NCBI GenBank assembly: GCA_003455595.1 | Contig: DMQT01000207.1 | Coordinates: 370 to 6,969, forward strand | Reading direction: 5' to 3' | Length of the DNA: 6,600 nucleotides | From: Betaproteobacteria bacterium | Lineage (GTDB): Bacteria; Pseudomonadota; Gammaproteobacteria; Burkholderiales; Sulfuriferulaceae | Shown here: one piece after another, positions 1 to 6,301 of the stretch | Position numbering within the stretch: position 1 is the first letter of the stretch | Layout of the letters: each line of letters starts with the position of its first letter | Notes under the pieces: model-generated | Told to the model about the DNA's origin: nothing | Databases searched by the model: none | Seen by the model: the letters and a program-made list of their open reading frames with translations, nothing else | Translations under genes and position numbers: made by a program

Positions 1-2433
1 AACCGCATGATCCTCGGCGATTCGCTACAGGTGATGGCCAGCCTCGCCGAGCGCGAAGGGCTGCGTGGCAAGGTGCAGTGCATCTACTTCGATCCGCCCT
101 ACGGCATCAAATTCAACAGCAACTTTCAGTGGTCTACTACCAGCCGCGACGTGAAGGACGGCAACGCCGGCCACATCACCCGCGAGCCGGAGCAGGTGAA
201 AGCGTTTCGGGATACATGGCGCGACGGCATTCATTCATACCTGACCTATCTACGTGACCGCCTAACCGTCGCACGTGATTTGTTGACCGATTCTGGGTCG
301 ATATTTGTACAGATTAGTGATGAGAATGTGCACCGGGTACGGGCGTTGATGGATGAGGTGTTTGGGGAAGATAATTTTGTTAGCCTTATCACAGTAGCTA
401 AAACTTCTAGCGCATCAACTTCAAATTTAGCCGCTGTTTCTGACTTCCTCATCTGGTATGGAAGGTCAAAGGTACATTTGAAATATCGTCAGCTTCTGCT
501 GCAGAAGATGCTAGGTATACAAGGTACAAGCGGATATAACTCTATTGAGACTATAGACGGGCAAAGACGAAGGCTTACTTCGCAAGAAGTAAGCAACGTG
601 GATTTGTTACCACCCGGAACTCGCTTTTTTAAGCTAAGCGACCTCAGAAGTTCGCGTCCTGCTGGTGATGGTGATCTAAAAGAGTTTATTTACAGAGGCA
701 AGAAATTCACACCGGGTAAAGGTACATTTAAAACAAACATAAGGGGACTTAACGTTCTGGCTCCAGCCAATCGCTTGGATGGAAGTGGTGCAACATTGAA
801 TTACGTTCGTTATCTTGATGATTTTCCCGCTTACCCAATCACCAATCTTTGGGCTGATACTGGTAGCACTGTCGGAGGTGAAAAGATATACGTTGTCCAA
901 ACAGCGCTCGCGGTTGTGCAGCGTTGTATTCTGATGACCACCGACCCCGGCGACCTCGTACTCGACCCGACCTGCGGTTCCGGCACCACCGCCACTGTTG
1001 CCGAGCAATGGGGCCGCCGCTGGATCACGATTGACACTTCGCGCGTGGCGTTGGCGCTGGCCCGCGCCCGTGTCATGGGTGCGCGCTATCCGTTCTACCT
1101 GCTGGCCGATTCGCGCGAAGGCCAGATCAAGGAAGCCGAAGTCACCCGTACCGCACCCAGTTCACAGCCGGTGCACGGCAACATCCGCCACGGTTTTGTC
1201 TATGAACGCGTGCCGCACATCACGCTGAAATCCATCGCCAACAACGCCGAGATCGATGTCATCTGGGAACAGTGGCAGGCAAAGCTGGAGCCATTGTGCG
1301 AGGCGCTGAACGCCGCGCTCAAGAAGGCCTGGCAGGAGTGGGAGATTCCGCGCGAAGCCGACAAGGCATGGCCGGAGGCCACCAAGAAACTGCACGCCGA
1401 CTGGTGGCAGGCGCGCATCGCGCGGCAACAGGAGATCGACAAATCCATCGCCGCCAAGGCCGAGTTTGAATATCTCTACGACAAGCCCTACGACAATAGG
1501 AAGTGTGTCCGCGTCGCCGGCCCCTTCACCGTCGAAAGCCTCAGCCCGCATCGCATGCTGGGTGTGGATGAGAATGACGAGCTGATCGACACTCTGCGCG
1601 AACCGGACGCCGACTATGCGGCGAAGCAATCCTTCCCGCAGATGATCCTGGACAATCTCAAGACCGCCGGCGTGCAGCAGGCGCACAAGGAAGACCGCAT
1701 CACCTTCATTGCGCTGACACCCTGGCCGGGCGATCTGGTCTGCGCCGAGGGGCGCTATATCGAGAGCGGCGTGCTAGATCAGAAACTCGGCGCTGGCGAC
1801 ACGGCGGCGGGAACGGAAAAACGCGCCGCGATCTTCATTGGCCCCGAGTTCGGCACCGTGCAGCGCGCCGACCTGGTCGCCGCCGCCCGCGAGTCGGGCG
1901 ACGCCGGTTTCGATGTGCTGATCGCCTGCGCCTTCAACTATGAGGCACACGCCACCGAATTCAGCAAGCTGGGCCGCATCCCCGTGCTCAAGGCGCGCAT
2001 GAACGCCGACCTGCACATGGCCGAGGACTTGAAAAATACCGGCAAGGGCAACCTCTTCGTCATCTTCGGCGAGCCGGACATCACCCTCCTGCCGGAAGCT
2101 GACGGCAAGCTGCGCGTGAAAGTGAATGGCGTGGACGTCTTCAAACCTCAGACCGGCGAAGTCGTCAGTAACGGCGCCGACGGCATCGCCTGCTGGTTCA
2201 TCGACACTGACTACAACGAAGAAAGCTTCTTCGTCCGCCACGCCTACTTCCTCGGCGCGAATGACCCCTACAGCGCGCTAAAAACCACGCTCAAAGCCGA
2301 AATCAACGAAGAGGCCTGGGCCACGCTGAACAGCGACACCTCACGCGCATTTCCAAAACCGAAGAACGGGCGGATTGCAGTGAAGGTGATCAACCATCTG
2401 GGGGATGAGGTGATGAAGGTGTTCAAGCTGTGA
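1..2433 (+). CDS. Site-specific adenine DNA methyltransferase, type III Mod-like (5' partial)
   Basis: Transfers a methyl group from S-adenosylmethionine to adenine in DNA, marking host sites. The frame is open to position 1 (Asn-Arg before the Met at 7), and relatives have roughly 100 more residues before this point, so the true start is off the window. Numbering from the Met at 7: the catalytic motif IV DPPY is at 29-32, and the SAM-binding motif DPTCGSG at 320-326. The order IV, target-recognition region, then I is that of beta-class amino-methyltransferases such as type III Mod. Residues ~119-300 are the likely target-recognition region and are coded by AT-rich DNA. Residues ~370-808 are a long C-terminal extension of unknown role, characteristic of this large Mod subfamily, and end normally (GDEVMKVFKL). 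No Res helicase follows; the stop codon overlaps the start of an ABC-3C nuclease gene. The family call is strong; the recognition site is unknown. Confidence 0.93.
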   Translation, partial: NRMILGDSLQVMASLAEREGLRGKVQCIYFDPPYGIKFNSNFQWSTTSRDVKDGNAGHITREPEQVKAFRDTWRDGIHSYLTYLRDRLTVARDLLTDSGSIFVQISDENVHRVRALMDEVFGEDNFVSLITVAKTSSASTSNLAAVSDFLIWYGRSKVHLKYRQLLLQKMLGIQGTSGYNSIETIDGQRRRLTSQEVSNVDLLPPGTRFFKLSDLRSSRPAGDGDLKEFIYRGKKFTPGKGTFKTNIRGLNVLAPANRLDGSGATLNYVRYLDDFPAYPITNLWADTGSTVGGEKIYVVQTALAVVQRCILMTTDPGDLVLDPTCGSGTTATVAEQWGRRWITIDTSRVALALARARVMGARYPFYLLADSREGQIKEAEVTRTAPSSQPVHGNIRHGFVYERVPHITLKSIANNAEIDVIWEQWQAKLEPLCEALNAALKKAWQEWEIPREADKAWPEATKKLHADWWQARIARQQEIDKSIAAKAEFEYLYDKPYDNRKCVRVAGPFTVESLSPHRMLGVDENDELIDTLREPDADYAAKQSFPQMILDNLKTAGVQQAHKEDRITFIALTPWPGDLVCAEGRYIESGVLDQKLGAGDTAAGTEKRAAIFIGPEFGTVQRADLVAAARESGDAGFDVLIACAFNYEAHATEFSKLGRIPVLKARMNADLHMAEDLKNTGKGNLFVIFGEPDITLLPEADGKLRVKVNGVDVFKPQTGEVVSNGADGIACWFIDTDYNEESFFVRHAYFLGANDPYSALKTTLKAEINEEAWATLNSDTSRAFPKPKNGRIAVKVINHLGDEVMKVFKL
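573..594 (+). repeat. Perfect 9-bp hairpin with GCAA tetraloop inside the methyltransferase gene
   Basis: GCTTACTTC (573-581), GCAA (582-585) and GAAGTAAGC (586-594) form a perfect 9-bp stem closed by a GNRA tetraloop in the mRNA. It lies within the AT-rich target-recognition segment and codes for part of RRLTSQEVSN, so it may be a coincidence of coding sequence. No function is known. Confidence 0.6.
2415..2432 (+). promoter_or_regulatory. Shine-Dalgarno site supporting the GTG start at 2430
   Basis: GAAGGTG at 2415-2421 lies 8 bases before a GTG at 2430-2432, inside the last codons of the methyltransferase gene. The GTG overlaps the TGA stop of that gene (GTGA), a standard arrangement for termination-reinitiation. 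No ATG is available before residue 69, which is already past the nuclease helix, so this GTG is the best start. Confidence 0.7.
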
Positions 2434-3506
2434 AGTTACACACAATACCGCTGGCTTCACCTGCTACGCCCGCAGGCGTACCGGCCGAAATTGTCGTGGC
2501 GGGACTTCCGATTCCGGCAATCGAAAGAATCAGAATATTCAGTGACCGGCAGTGGGAAGAGTTCGTTCTTGAATGGGTCGATTCACTCCGCGATGAATAT
2601 GCGCTCGTAGAGCGATGTGGCGGTGCTGGTGACATGGGGCGAGACGTTATTGCAACCAGCAAGGACGACAGCAGTGTCTGGGACAATTATCAGTGCAAGC
2701 ATTACAAAAATGCATTGACACCCGGAGACATTTGGGTCGAACTCGGCAAGCTTGTCTATTACACGCAGAGGGGAGACTATAATTATCCGAGACGCTATCG
2801 ATTCGTGGCACCTCAAGGCGCGGGTACTAGGTTGTCAAACCTGCTAAAGAATCCAGATAAACTGCGCGCACAACTAAAGGCGAATTGGGATTCACATTGC
2901 CGATCTGGCATAACTTCAACCACTGTGGTCGAACTGGATTCCAAGCTTGGGGCTTACATAGATGGTCTTGATTTTTCCATCTTTACGGCAATACCACCGC
3001 TTCGGTTGATCGATGAACACGCAAAAACTCGCTGGCATATAGTGCGATTCGGCGGTGGGTTGCCGCCTAGATCGCCCGTCGGTGCACCCCCAGCCGATCC
3101 AACCGATCACGAAGCGAACTACGTAAGGCAGTTGCTGGATGCATACGCGGACCACCTCAAGCGTCAAGTCATTGGCGTCGCCGATATTTTTAACGAGACT
3201 GATGTACGAGAACACTTCGGCGACTCTAGGCTTGAATTCTATAGTGCAGAATCGCTGCGAACCTTCTCACGCGATACTTTACCCCCTGGAGAATTTGAGA
3301 GACTCCAGGATGAGGTTCACAGTGGAATCAAAGATGAGGTTCGTTCCGACCATCCAGATGGATATCGACGTGTCGTCGCGGTCGTAAAAACCGCAAGATC
3401 ACTTCCGCTTACTGGCCATGCATTGCATGGTCGACTTACCGTGCGGGATCACGGTGGCATTTGCCATCAGTTGGCGAACGACAAGAAGGTCAAATGGACA
3501 AAATAA
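2430..3506 (+). CDS. ABC-3C effector: Mrr-like restriction endonuclease with ABC-3C C-terminal domain
   Basis: Probable DNA-cleaving effector of an ABC-three-component system, 358 residues. It has no signal peptide or membrane segment, so it should be cytoplasmic. Residues ~37-130 resemble an Mrr/PD-(D/E)xK nuclease fold: an acidic first helix (WEEF, 42-45), GDMGRDV with the catalytic Asp at 72, and YQCKHY with Gln88-x-Lys90 as the second half of the active site. All expected catalytic residues are present. Residues ~195-358, with YVRQLLDAYADHLK and the terminal HGICHQLAND followed by a Trp, match from memory the C-terminal domain that tethers ABC-3C effectors to the other components. A Pro-rich linker (PPRSPVGAPPADP) separates the halves. 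The GTG start overlaps the methyltransferase stop, and the stop lies at the start of the middle-component gene. GC content drops relative to the upstream gene. The target and the trigger are unknown. Confidence 0.85.
   Translation: MKLHTIPLASPATPAGVPAEIVVAGLPIPAIERIRIFSDRQWEEFVLEWVDSLRDEYALVERCGGAGDMGRDVIATSKDDSSVWDNYQCKHYKNALTPGDIWVELGKLVYYTQRGDYNYPRRYRFVAPQGAGTRLSNLLKNPDKLRAQLKANWDSHCRSGITSTTVVELDSKLGAYIDGLDFSIFTAIPPLRLIDEHAKTRWHIVRFGGGLPPRSPVGAPPADPTDHEANYVRQLLDAYADHLKRQVIGVADIFNETDVREHFGDSRLEFYSAESLRTFSRDTLPPGEFERLQDEVHSGIKDEVRSDHPDGYRRVVAVVKTARSLPLTGHALHGRLTVRDHGGICHQLANDKKVKWTK
3416..3430. repeat. 15-bp palindrome near the 3' end of the effector gene
   Basis: CCATGCA-T-TGCATGG is a perfect 7+1+7 inverted repeat within the coding sequence, about 65 bases before the middle-component start. 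A second, weaker RNA hairpin (GGTGGC/GCCATC around ATTT) follows at 3453-3468. Either could shape the translational coupling or bind a regulator; both could be incidental. Confidence 0.4.
3483..3496 (+). promoter_or_regulatory. Strong Shine-Dalgarno site choosing the start at 3494
   Basis: AAGAAGGTCA at 3483-3492 matches the ideal AAGGAGGTGA at 8 of 10 positions and has suitable spacing to the ATG at 3494. A second in-frame ATG at 3506 overlaps the effector stop (TAATG) but lies farther from this site. The open frame extends to an ATG at 3461 with no comparable ribosome site. I therefore prefer 3494, with 3506 as the alternative. Confidence 0.65.
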
Positions 3507-4012
3507 TGGCCGACGAAGGAAGAAAATTTGTCGCACCGTTCAACGGTGCAGTCGAGATTGGCCTTCGTGTATTGGCTGTCTTGAACGATGTAGCTCCTGT
3601 AGCTTATTCGCTTCAACGGCTCGTTATTCTTGACTACCTCGTGGTCCATTCTGATGATGTGCCAAACGGTCCGATTGGACTCCATCCGCAGACGCCGCAT
3701 CGAAGCGGTGAGCTTCTGGTACGACGTAACGCACTTCAGGAAGGCCTGCTGCTCTATCAAAGTCGAGGACTGATCGAGCGACGATACGAGAAGGCGGGTG
3801 TATTTTTTTCGGCCACCGAACGGTCGGCCAGTTTTCTTGACACACTAGACGCTGACTACATTACTGGTCTTCGAGAACGTGCCGCCTGGTTGGCGAGTAG
3901 TTTTAGTCAACTATCAGATGTGGAGATCGAGAAAACGGTTCGCGTGCATCTTGGCGAGTGGGGAGCCGAGTTTGTGATGGAGTCGGTACTGTGGGATGAG
4001 GAATCGTCATGA
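3494..4012 (+). CDS. ABC-3C system middle component
   Basis: A 172-residue cytoplasmic protein that most likely bridges the nuclease effector and the ATPase in an ABC-three-component system. The N-terminal segment FNGAVEIGLRVLAVL, followed by LQRLVILDYLVVHSDD, LHPQTPHRSGEL and LLYQSRGLIERRY, agrees with my memory of the middle-component families, probably the type 2 group; the subtype is not certain. The central LQEGLLLYQSRGLIERRYEKAGVFFSATE resembles a winged-helix unit (helix, then a beta wing), which would fit DNA or partner binding. No enzyme motif is visible. The gene lies between effector and ATPase, the expected order. It overlaps or abuts the effector stop and overlaps the ATPase start by ATGA. 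Start chosen from the strong ribosome site at 3483; 3506 is the alternative. Confidence 0.8.
   Translation: MDKIMADEGRKFVAPFNGAVEIGLRVLAVLNDVAPVAYSLQRLVILDYLVVHSDDVPNGPIGLHPQTPHRSGELLVRRNALQEGLLLYQSRGLIERRYEKAGVFFSATERSASFLDTLDADYITGLRERAAWLASSFSQLSDVEIEKTVRVHLGEWGAEFVMESVLWDEESS
3533..3549. repeat. 17-bp perfect palindrome just inside the middle-component gene
   Basis: GCACCGTT-C-AACGGTGC is a perfect 8+1+8 inverted repeat about 40 bases after the start codon, coding for APFNGA. Its form resembles an operator half-site pair, and the RNA could fold as a 6-bp stem with a TTCAA loop. It lies inside the gene, so coding chance is a fair alternative. Confidence 0.45.
3998..4011 (+). promoter_or_regulatory. 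Shine-Dalgarno site for the ATPase gene
   Basis: GAGGAA at 3998-4003 stands 5 bases before the ATG at 4009, inside the end of the middle-component gene. The ATG overlaps that gene's TGA (ATGA), so the ATPase is probably translated by coupling to it. Confidence 0.65.
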
Positions 4013-5838
4013 CAATTTCTGGCTTCTCGATTACAAGATTGACCTTAACTGGGCGAGGCGTACCAGATGCTGAGGTGAATTTTATGGCTGGACTTAACGT
4101 CATATCAGGCCCCTCTGATACTGGAAAAACATTCATTACCCAATGCATCGATTTCATGATGGGTGGAAGCAAAGCACCAAAGGAAATACTACAGACCGCA
4201 TCGTATGAAACAGTTACGCTGGGCGTTCGCGCGAAGGTTGACGATAAGGAATACTTCCTTGAACGAAGTCTCCGAGGCGGAGATGTGCGATTACACACCG
4301 CCGGGGAAGCAGACCGCATCCTCAGTGAAAAACATAGTGCGGAAAATGAAAATACTGTCTCACACTTCCTCTCCAACTTGTCCGGACTTACGGGGAGAAA
4401 AATCCGAACGAATAAGCTAGGGAAGACTCGCCCGTTGAGTTTCCGTGATCTTGCTCGACTCATTCTCGTGGACGAGGAGACTGTTATCAGCGAAGAATCA
4501 CCGATTTTCTCTGGACAAGTTATATTTAGCACGGCCGAAGGGGCTGTGTTTCGCCTACTTCTTTCTGGAGTCGATGATTCTTCAGTCATCGCACAAGTCG
4601 ATCCTAAAGTCTCAAGAATCAGGCTAGAGGGGAAAATCGAGGTGATTGAGGTTCTCGTGGAGCGCACACAAGAAAAGATTTCTGAGTTAAAACTTGATGG
4701 TGACGTGGCTTCTTTGCGGAAGCAGTTCGATAGCGTAGAGGCGGTCATTGAAAGCGCATCTGCTGAGCTTTCAGCCGAGCAGGAATCCGTCGCAACGCTC
4801 GAAGAAAAGCGGCGAAGCGCGTGGGCGAGCCTGCGACATGTTGAATCACGCACGAATGTTTTATCGGAGTTGCAGCAAAGATTTGAGTTGCTGAAAACAC
4901 AATATTCCTCGGACCTGCGGCGCTTGCAGGCGATCTCAGAGGCGGGTTTGCGCCTCGGACAAATGAAGGAAGAACGCTGCCCAGTGTGTGGTGCAGTCGC
5001 AGAGCATCACGACTACGAGCATCAAAGTCCTCAAGCCTCGCCAAGTGAGGTCGCAGATGCTTGCCACGCGGAAGCAGAGAAAATCCGCAGATTGCTTGCC
5101 GACCTTCACAACACATTAGTCGATAATGAAACGGAAGTGAAACGTCTCAAGCAAGAGGGGCTCGTGAAGCAGGCCGAGCTTGATGCTGTGAGCAGCGAGA
5201 TTCGCGTCCTCCTACAACCGCGCGTGCAGGCAGCGGTTCAGAAGTTAAGAGACAGTCAATCCGCGCGCGAGCCATATCGACGAGCGCTCGATCTCTATGG
5301 CCGCTTGGAGGAACTAAAGGAGCTAATCAGCGAGGGCGATAGGCCAAAAAAAGCACAACGCGCGGACGGGGCAGTTGTGGTTGGGTCCAGTGAAATAGAA
5401 CAGTTCAGCAAACAAGTGGATGCACTTCTTCGAGCGTGGCATTTTCCCAATCTTGACCGCGTTACGTTCAGCGATAGTGATCAGGACATAGTTATTTCGG
5501 GACAGCAACGGGCGAGTCATGGAAAAGGTGTTCGCGCCATAACTCATGCTGCATTCAACATTGCCCTTCTCAGATACTGTATGAGTCGGTCGATGCCACA
5601 CCCTGGTCTCGTAGTTATCGACTCGCCCTTGGTTGTATACAGGGAGCCAGATGCTGATGAGGGTGGTTTCTCCGACGATGTAAAGGGCGCATTCTATCGT
5701 TCGCTCGCTTCAGGCTTTGTGGACGCACAGATCATTATTCTTGAGAATGAAGATCCGCCGGCAGATATTGACGACTCCGCGAACGTAATCAGGTTTACAG
5801 GTACCGAGGTTGGCCGTTCAGGCTTTATTACGAAGTAA
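4009..5838 (+). CDS. ABC-3C system SMC/Rad50-like ATPase
   Basis: A 609-residue ABC-class ATPase, probably the sensor/motor of the ABC-3C system, acting on DNA in the cytoplasm. The N-terminal lobe carries Walker A GPSDTGKT (34-41) after a RecF/RecN-like strand pattern (ITRLTLTGRGVPDAEVNF). Coiled-coil arms run about 205-320 and 345-440, charged and Leu/Glu rich, and are separated by C324-P-V-C327-G, a Rad50-like zinc-hook motif that could pair two protomers. The C-terminal lobe has GKGVRA (505-510) where an ABC signature is expected, and Walker B LVVIDSP (534-540). The residue after Asp538 is Ser, not the Glu usual in ABC ATPases. The arms are short compared with true SMC or Rad50, as in DUF3732-type relatives. 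The start is supported by a good ribosome site and an ATGA overlap. No terminator follows the stop, so transcription may run into the remnants downstream. Confidence 0.9.
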   Translation: MTISGFSITRLTLTGRGVPDAEVNFMAGLNVISGPSDTGKTFITQCIDFMMGGSKAPKEILQTASYETVTLGVRAKVDDKEYFLERSLRGGDVRLHTAGEADRILSEKHSAENENTVSHFLSNLSGLTGRKIRTNKLGKTRPLSFRDLARLILVDEETVISEESPIFSGQVIFSTAEGAVFRLLLSGVDDSSVIAQVDPKVSRIRLEGKIEVIEVLVERTQEKISELKLDGDVASLRKQFDSVEAVIESASAELSAEQESVATLEEKRRSAWASLRHVESRTNVLSELQQRFELLKTQYSSDLRRLQAISEAGLRLGQMKEERCPVCGAVAEHHDYEHQSPQASPSEVADACHAEAEKIRRLLADLHNTLVDNETEVKRLKQEGLVKQAELDAVSSEIRVLLQPRVQAAVQKLRDSQSAREPYRRALDLYGRLEELKELISEGDRPKKAQRADGAVVVGSSEIEQFSKQVDALLRAWHFPNLDRVTFSDSDQDIVISGQQRASHGKGVRAITHAAFNIALLRYCMSRSMPHPGLVVIDSPLVVYREPDADEGGFSDDVKGAFYRSLASGFVDAQIIILENEDPPADIDDSANVIRFTGTEVGRSGFITK

Positions 5839-5877
5839 TGTTCGCCAACGTGTGAGGCTCAACGGACAATATAGCCA

Positions 5878-6150
5878 ATGAATTTCCGCAGCGCCGACGC
5901 CTTCACCAACAACTGCGCCATGACCGATCCCCAACAATTCCTGATCTACCAAAGCGAAGACGGCTCCACCCGCATCGACGTGATGCTGGAGGCGGAAACG
6001 CTTTGGTTGAACCAGAAGCAGTTGGCCTAGCTGTTCGACAAGGCCAAGGGGACGATCAGTGAGCACATCAAGCACATCTTTGAAGATGGCGAGTTGAATG
6101 AAAATTCAACTGTTCGGTTTTTCCGAACAACTGCCGCTGACGGCAAACAG
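5878..6150 (+). pseudogene. RhuM-family protein remnant with an in-frame stop
   Basis: Translated from 5878 (or the in-frame ATG at 5920), this reads like the N-terminus of RhuM-family proteins: FLIYQSEDGSTRIDVMLE, LWLNQKQLA, then, after a stop, LFDKAKGTISEHIKHIF and ELNENSTVRFFRTTAADGK. RhuM proteins are often found beside restriction-modification genes and on genomic islands; their biochemical role is poorly known. Codon 51 (6028-6030) is TAG where the family has Glu (QLA-E-LF), a one-base change from GAG. Resemblance ends near 6150, and the frame then runs through AT-rich unrelated sequence to a TAA, so at least two-thirds of the usual ~330 residues is gone. GC content (about 57-60%) resembles the methyltransferase flanks more than the ABC-3C genes, which suggests it was the older neighbour of the methyltransferase. 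Confidence 0.85.
6092..6129 (+). repeat. Two adjoining hairpins in the RhuM remnant
   Basis: AGTTGAAT (6092-6099), GAAA, ATTCAACT (6104-6111) form a perfect 8-bp stem with a GNRA loop. It is followed at once by TGTTCGG (6111-6117), TTTTT, CCGAACA (6123-6129), a perfect 7-bp stem that shares base 6111. They lie about 20-60 bases before the point where RhuM similarity ends. Both fall in conserved coding sequence, so they may be incidental. Confidence 0.55.
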
Positions 6151-6172
6151 CGAGCTTGCATGAGCATTTATA

Positions 6173-6200
6173 CTGACTTATTATCGATACTATGTATAAA
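6173..6200 (+). promoter_or_regulatory. Possible sigma-70 promoter before the AAA-ATPase fragment
   Basis: CTGACT (6173-6178, 4 of 6 to TTGACA), a 16-base spacer and TATAAA (6195-6200, 5 of 6 to TATAAT) lie about 25-50 bases before the ATG at 6225. The AT-rich stretch starts where RhuM similarity stops, so it is probably the original leader of the ATPase gene. In AT-rich DNA such matches arise easily. Confidence 0.28.
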
Positions 6201-6224
6201 TAGATATAAACAGGTATAAAGGCC
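6195..6224 (+). repeat. Three TATAAA boxes at exact 10-bp spacing
   Basis: TATAAA starts at 6195, 6205 and 6215, each in a 10-base unit (TATAAATAGA, TATAAACAGG, TATAAAGGCC), ending at the ATG at 6225. One-helical-turn spacing puts all three on the same face of DNA, as in bent DNA or iterated operators. It overlaps the candidate -10 box, so autoregulation of the truncated ATPase gene is conceivable. Confidence 0.6.
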
Positions 6225-6293
6225 ATGGACTCCATCAAAAACCCGTTTTCTCCCGGTGCCGGCTCTCCTCCTCCCGAGTTGGTGGGACGGGAA
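6225..6293 (+). pseudogene. 5' end of an AAA-type ATP-binding protein, truncated
   Basis: The first ~23 codons from the ATG at 6225 include NPFSPGAGSPPPEL followed by VGRE. This is the familiar N-terminal signature of an AAA ATPase family in which a Walker A motif should follow soon after. Here it never appears: the frame continues for 31 unrelated codons to a TGA at 6387, because the DNA switches to the end of a helicase gene in another frame. AAAGG stands close before the start, with CAGG 10 bases away. What remains would give a 54-residue peptide with no ATPase core. The family call rests on a short but distinctive match from memory. Confidence 0.6.
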
Positions 6294-6301
6294 CGGTCGG
6301 C

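Noticed and set aside
1162..2241. Long - strand open frames opposite the methyltransferase
   Set aside because: They are antisense frames kept open by high GC; the + strand carries the conserved Mod C-terminal region throughout.
3903..4853. Long open frame on the - strand (316 codons)
   Set aside because: It lies opposite the middle component and ATPase, has Ser/Arg-rich low-complexity content typical of an antisense frame, and shows no recognisable motif or ribosome site.
5838..5855. ATG overlapping the ATPase stop (TAATG) as a further coupled gene
   Set aside because: The frame ends after five codons.
6111..6129. TGTTCGG/CCGAACA hairpin as an intrinsic terminator
   Set aside because: The T-run is in the loop, not after the stem, and the sequence codes for conserved RhuM residues.
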